Assembly (NCBI GenBank): GCA_013298415.1
Contig: JAAFHN010000215.1
Coordinates: forward strand, 1-5,475
Source of the DNA: Comamonadaceae bacterium
GTDB lineage: Bacteria > Pseudomonadota > Gammaproteobacteria > Burkholderiales > Burkholderiaceae_C
Direction: 5' to 3'
DNA: 5,475 bases
Below, piece after piece: positions 4,403 to 5,475 of the stretch. The notes under the pieces are model-generated. The model was not told where the DNA came from and made no database searches. It saw nothing but the letters and a program-made list of their open reading frames with translations. Position 1 is the stretch's first letter; each line of letters opens with the position of its first letter. Position numbers and translations under genes: made by a program.

Positions 4403-5475
4403 CTATTGTCCGGTTGCCGTTACGTTGCACCGCACTGTAAAAGCCACCTTGGAGGTGCCAGGGAAGGTCGGAATCGCATAGCCACCAGCGGAGAGTGTGG
4501 CGAAATTGAAGGGGCCTGCCGGGCAGGCAGCGCCGTCAAACGCGGCGCAAGTCACGGTGTTGCAGGCAAGGCCTGCGGTGGGCCCATCCGTGACGATGAG
4601 CCCGTTCGCAGCGTTCGGACCAAAGTTTGCCACCGTGATCGTGTAACTGGTGGTTTGCCCAGCGGTGAGCGCCGTCAGGTTGTTCGTTTTCGTCAAGCCC
4701 AAACCCGTGGGCACAGGCACAGCAATGGTGGCCTGCGCGGTGTTGTTGGCGGGGTTCGTGTCCACAAAACCCGGCGTTAACCCGACCGAAACCTCGTTGA
4801 CCCTCACGCCCTCCTCGGCGGCAAAGACCCGGATGGCCCAGATCACAGTGCTGTTGGGCGGCATCGTGACGGTAGCGCTGAGCGAAGATGGCGGAATCAA
4901 CACCACGTTTTGGGCAACCACATTGGCACCGCCTGCCGTCGTTCGCGTGGTGATCGTCTGAACACTCACGCCCGATGGCATGGGGTCTGAGAGGGTGGCC
5001 GTCACCGTGACCGCGCTCAGATTGACGAGCGTCACGGTGAACACCGTCGTGCCCTCGTAGGGCACCGTTGTGGGTGAGGCGGCTTTGCTCACGCTCAGGT
5101 CGGCCGGTGTGCCAATGGCGACCGATGCGGTGCTGAAGTTGTTGGCTGGGTTGGGGTCGGTGGTGCCGATGGGCAGGGTGATGGTGGCGCTGTTGATCAC
5201 CGTGCCTGAAGTGCCGGCCACCGCCAAGATGCGAACGGTGACGCTTGTACTGGCAGGCAGCGTGACCGTGCCGGCAAAGTTGAGCCCCGCAATCGTTTGG
5301 CTCACCCAGGTGCCACCAGAGAGCGTGGCGCCTGCAAAAGTGACCGTGCCGAAGTTGCTGGGCAGGGTGTCCGTGATCCGCGCGTTGGTGACGCCGCTGG
5401 GGCCTACATTGAGAAAGACGAGCGTGAATGTCACCGTTTGACCCACCGTGACGAAGCTTGGCGTAGCGGTCTTGA
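4403..5475 (-). CDS. DUF11-repeat surface/secreted protein, C-terminal part (partial, runs off right edge)
   Basis: The frame is open from the right edge to a TAG at 4405-4403; its start lies outside the window, and the GTG at 5446 is just an internal valine. The visible 357 residues are three tandem DUF11-type beta-sandwich repeats. Repeat 1 is 5475 to about 5138 (TPSFVTVGQTVTFTLVF, then DPNPANN). Repeat 2 is about 5101-4718 (ADLSVSKAASP, then DTNPANN). Repeat 3 is 4708-4406 (GLTKTNNL, SYTITVANFGPNAANG). Such repeats are known from large extracellular or adhesin-like bacterial proteins and are usually stalk or spacer modules. The sequence is rich in Thr, Val, Ser and Ala and low in charge, as expected outside the cell. 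Only repeat 3 has cysteines (five, in ACNTVTCAAFDGAACPAG and VRCNVTATGQ). The protein stops after NVTATGQ with no closing PANN segment, sorting signal or membrane anchor. It converges on sua5. The repeat type is firm; the function is unknown. Confidence 0.82.
   Translation of the reverse strand, partial: KTATPSFVTVGQTVTFTLVFLNVGPSGVTNARITDTLPSNFGTVTFAGATLSGGTWVSQTIAGLNFAGTVTLPASTSVTVRILAVAGTSGTVINSATITLPIGTTDPNPANNFSTASVAIGTPADLSVSKAASPTTVPYEGTTVFTVTLVNLSAVTVTATLSDPMPSGVSVQTITTRTTAGGANVVAQNVVLIPPSSLSATVTMPPNSTVIWAIRVFAAEEGVRVNEVSVGLTPGFVDTNPANNTAQATIAVPVPTGLGLTKTNNLTALTAGQTTSYTITVANFGPNAANGLIVTDGPTAGLACNTVTCAAFDGAACPAGPFNFATLSAGGYAIPTFPGTSKVAFTVRCNVTATGQ

Noticed and set aside
5070..5441. Plus-strand frame of 123 residues rich in Val/Ala/Leu, resembling a membrane protein
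   Set aside because: It is the antisense of DUF11 repeats; Thr/Val codons read backwards give hydrophobic residues.

Overview
This 5,475-bp window looks like a piece of a GC-rich betaproteobacterial chromosome, most likely Burkholderiales and in style Comamonadaceae. The reasons are the composition, the PurE/PurK/Sua5 protein sequences, the close purE-purK-sua5 order, and short AT-rich tracts containing ATAGC in an otherwise GC-rich sequence. The placement is inferred from the sequence; no database search was run. I see no phage, transposase, CRISPR array, tRNA or rRNA. Most of the window is ordinary housekeeping DNA, and I do not think it contains a clearly new biological system.

Layout: (1) bases 1-429, minus strand, hold the first 143 codons of a protein resembling the N-terminal part of PaaK/CapK-type adenylate-forming enzymes; it runs off the left edge. 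(2) Bases 430-668 are a non-coding spacer with two nearly identical 41-42-bp arms in opposite orientation, a dispersed-repeat pair able to form a long hairpin. (3) Bases 669-1577, minus strand, hold a CnoX/YbbN-type thioredoxin-TPR co-chaperone with an intact CGPC motif. (4) A 72-bp divergent region separates cnoX from purE and holds a likely cnoX promoter. (5) Bases 1650-4363, plus strand, hold a tight cluster: purE and purK (4-bp ATGA overlap), then a two-domain Sua5-type threonylcarbamoyl-AMP synthase after 30 bp. (6) A 39-bp convergent junction contains inverted repeats. (7) Bases 4406-5475, minus strand, hold the C-terminal end of a surface-type protein made of DUF11 repeats, which runs off the right edge.

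PurK and PurE act in sequence in de novo purine synthesis: PurK makes N5-carboxyaminoimidazole ribonucleotide from AIR, ATP and bicarbonate, and PurE moves the carboxyl group to C4. Sua5 supplies the threonylcarbamoyl group for t6A at position 37 of ANN-decoding tRNAs. CnoX is expected to hold oxidatively damaged proteins for refolding by chaperonin. The two outer genes are not functionally linked to these by anything visible.

The most notable oddity is in purK. The reading frame is open throughout, but about 25 residues normally found between the 'EK..F' helix and the 'GILKTARLGYDGKGQ' strand are absent, and about 15 extra residues sit further on, in a locally AT-rich stretch. Other points worth a second look are the inverted repeat pair, the absence of an ATG start for purE, and the abrupt end of the DUF11 protein.
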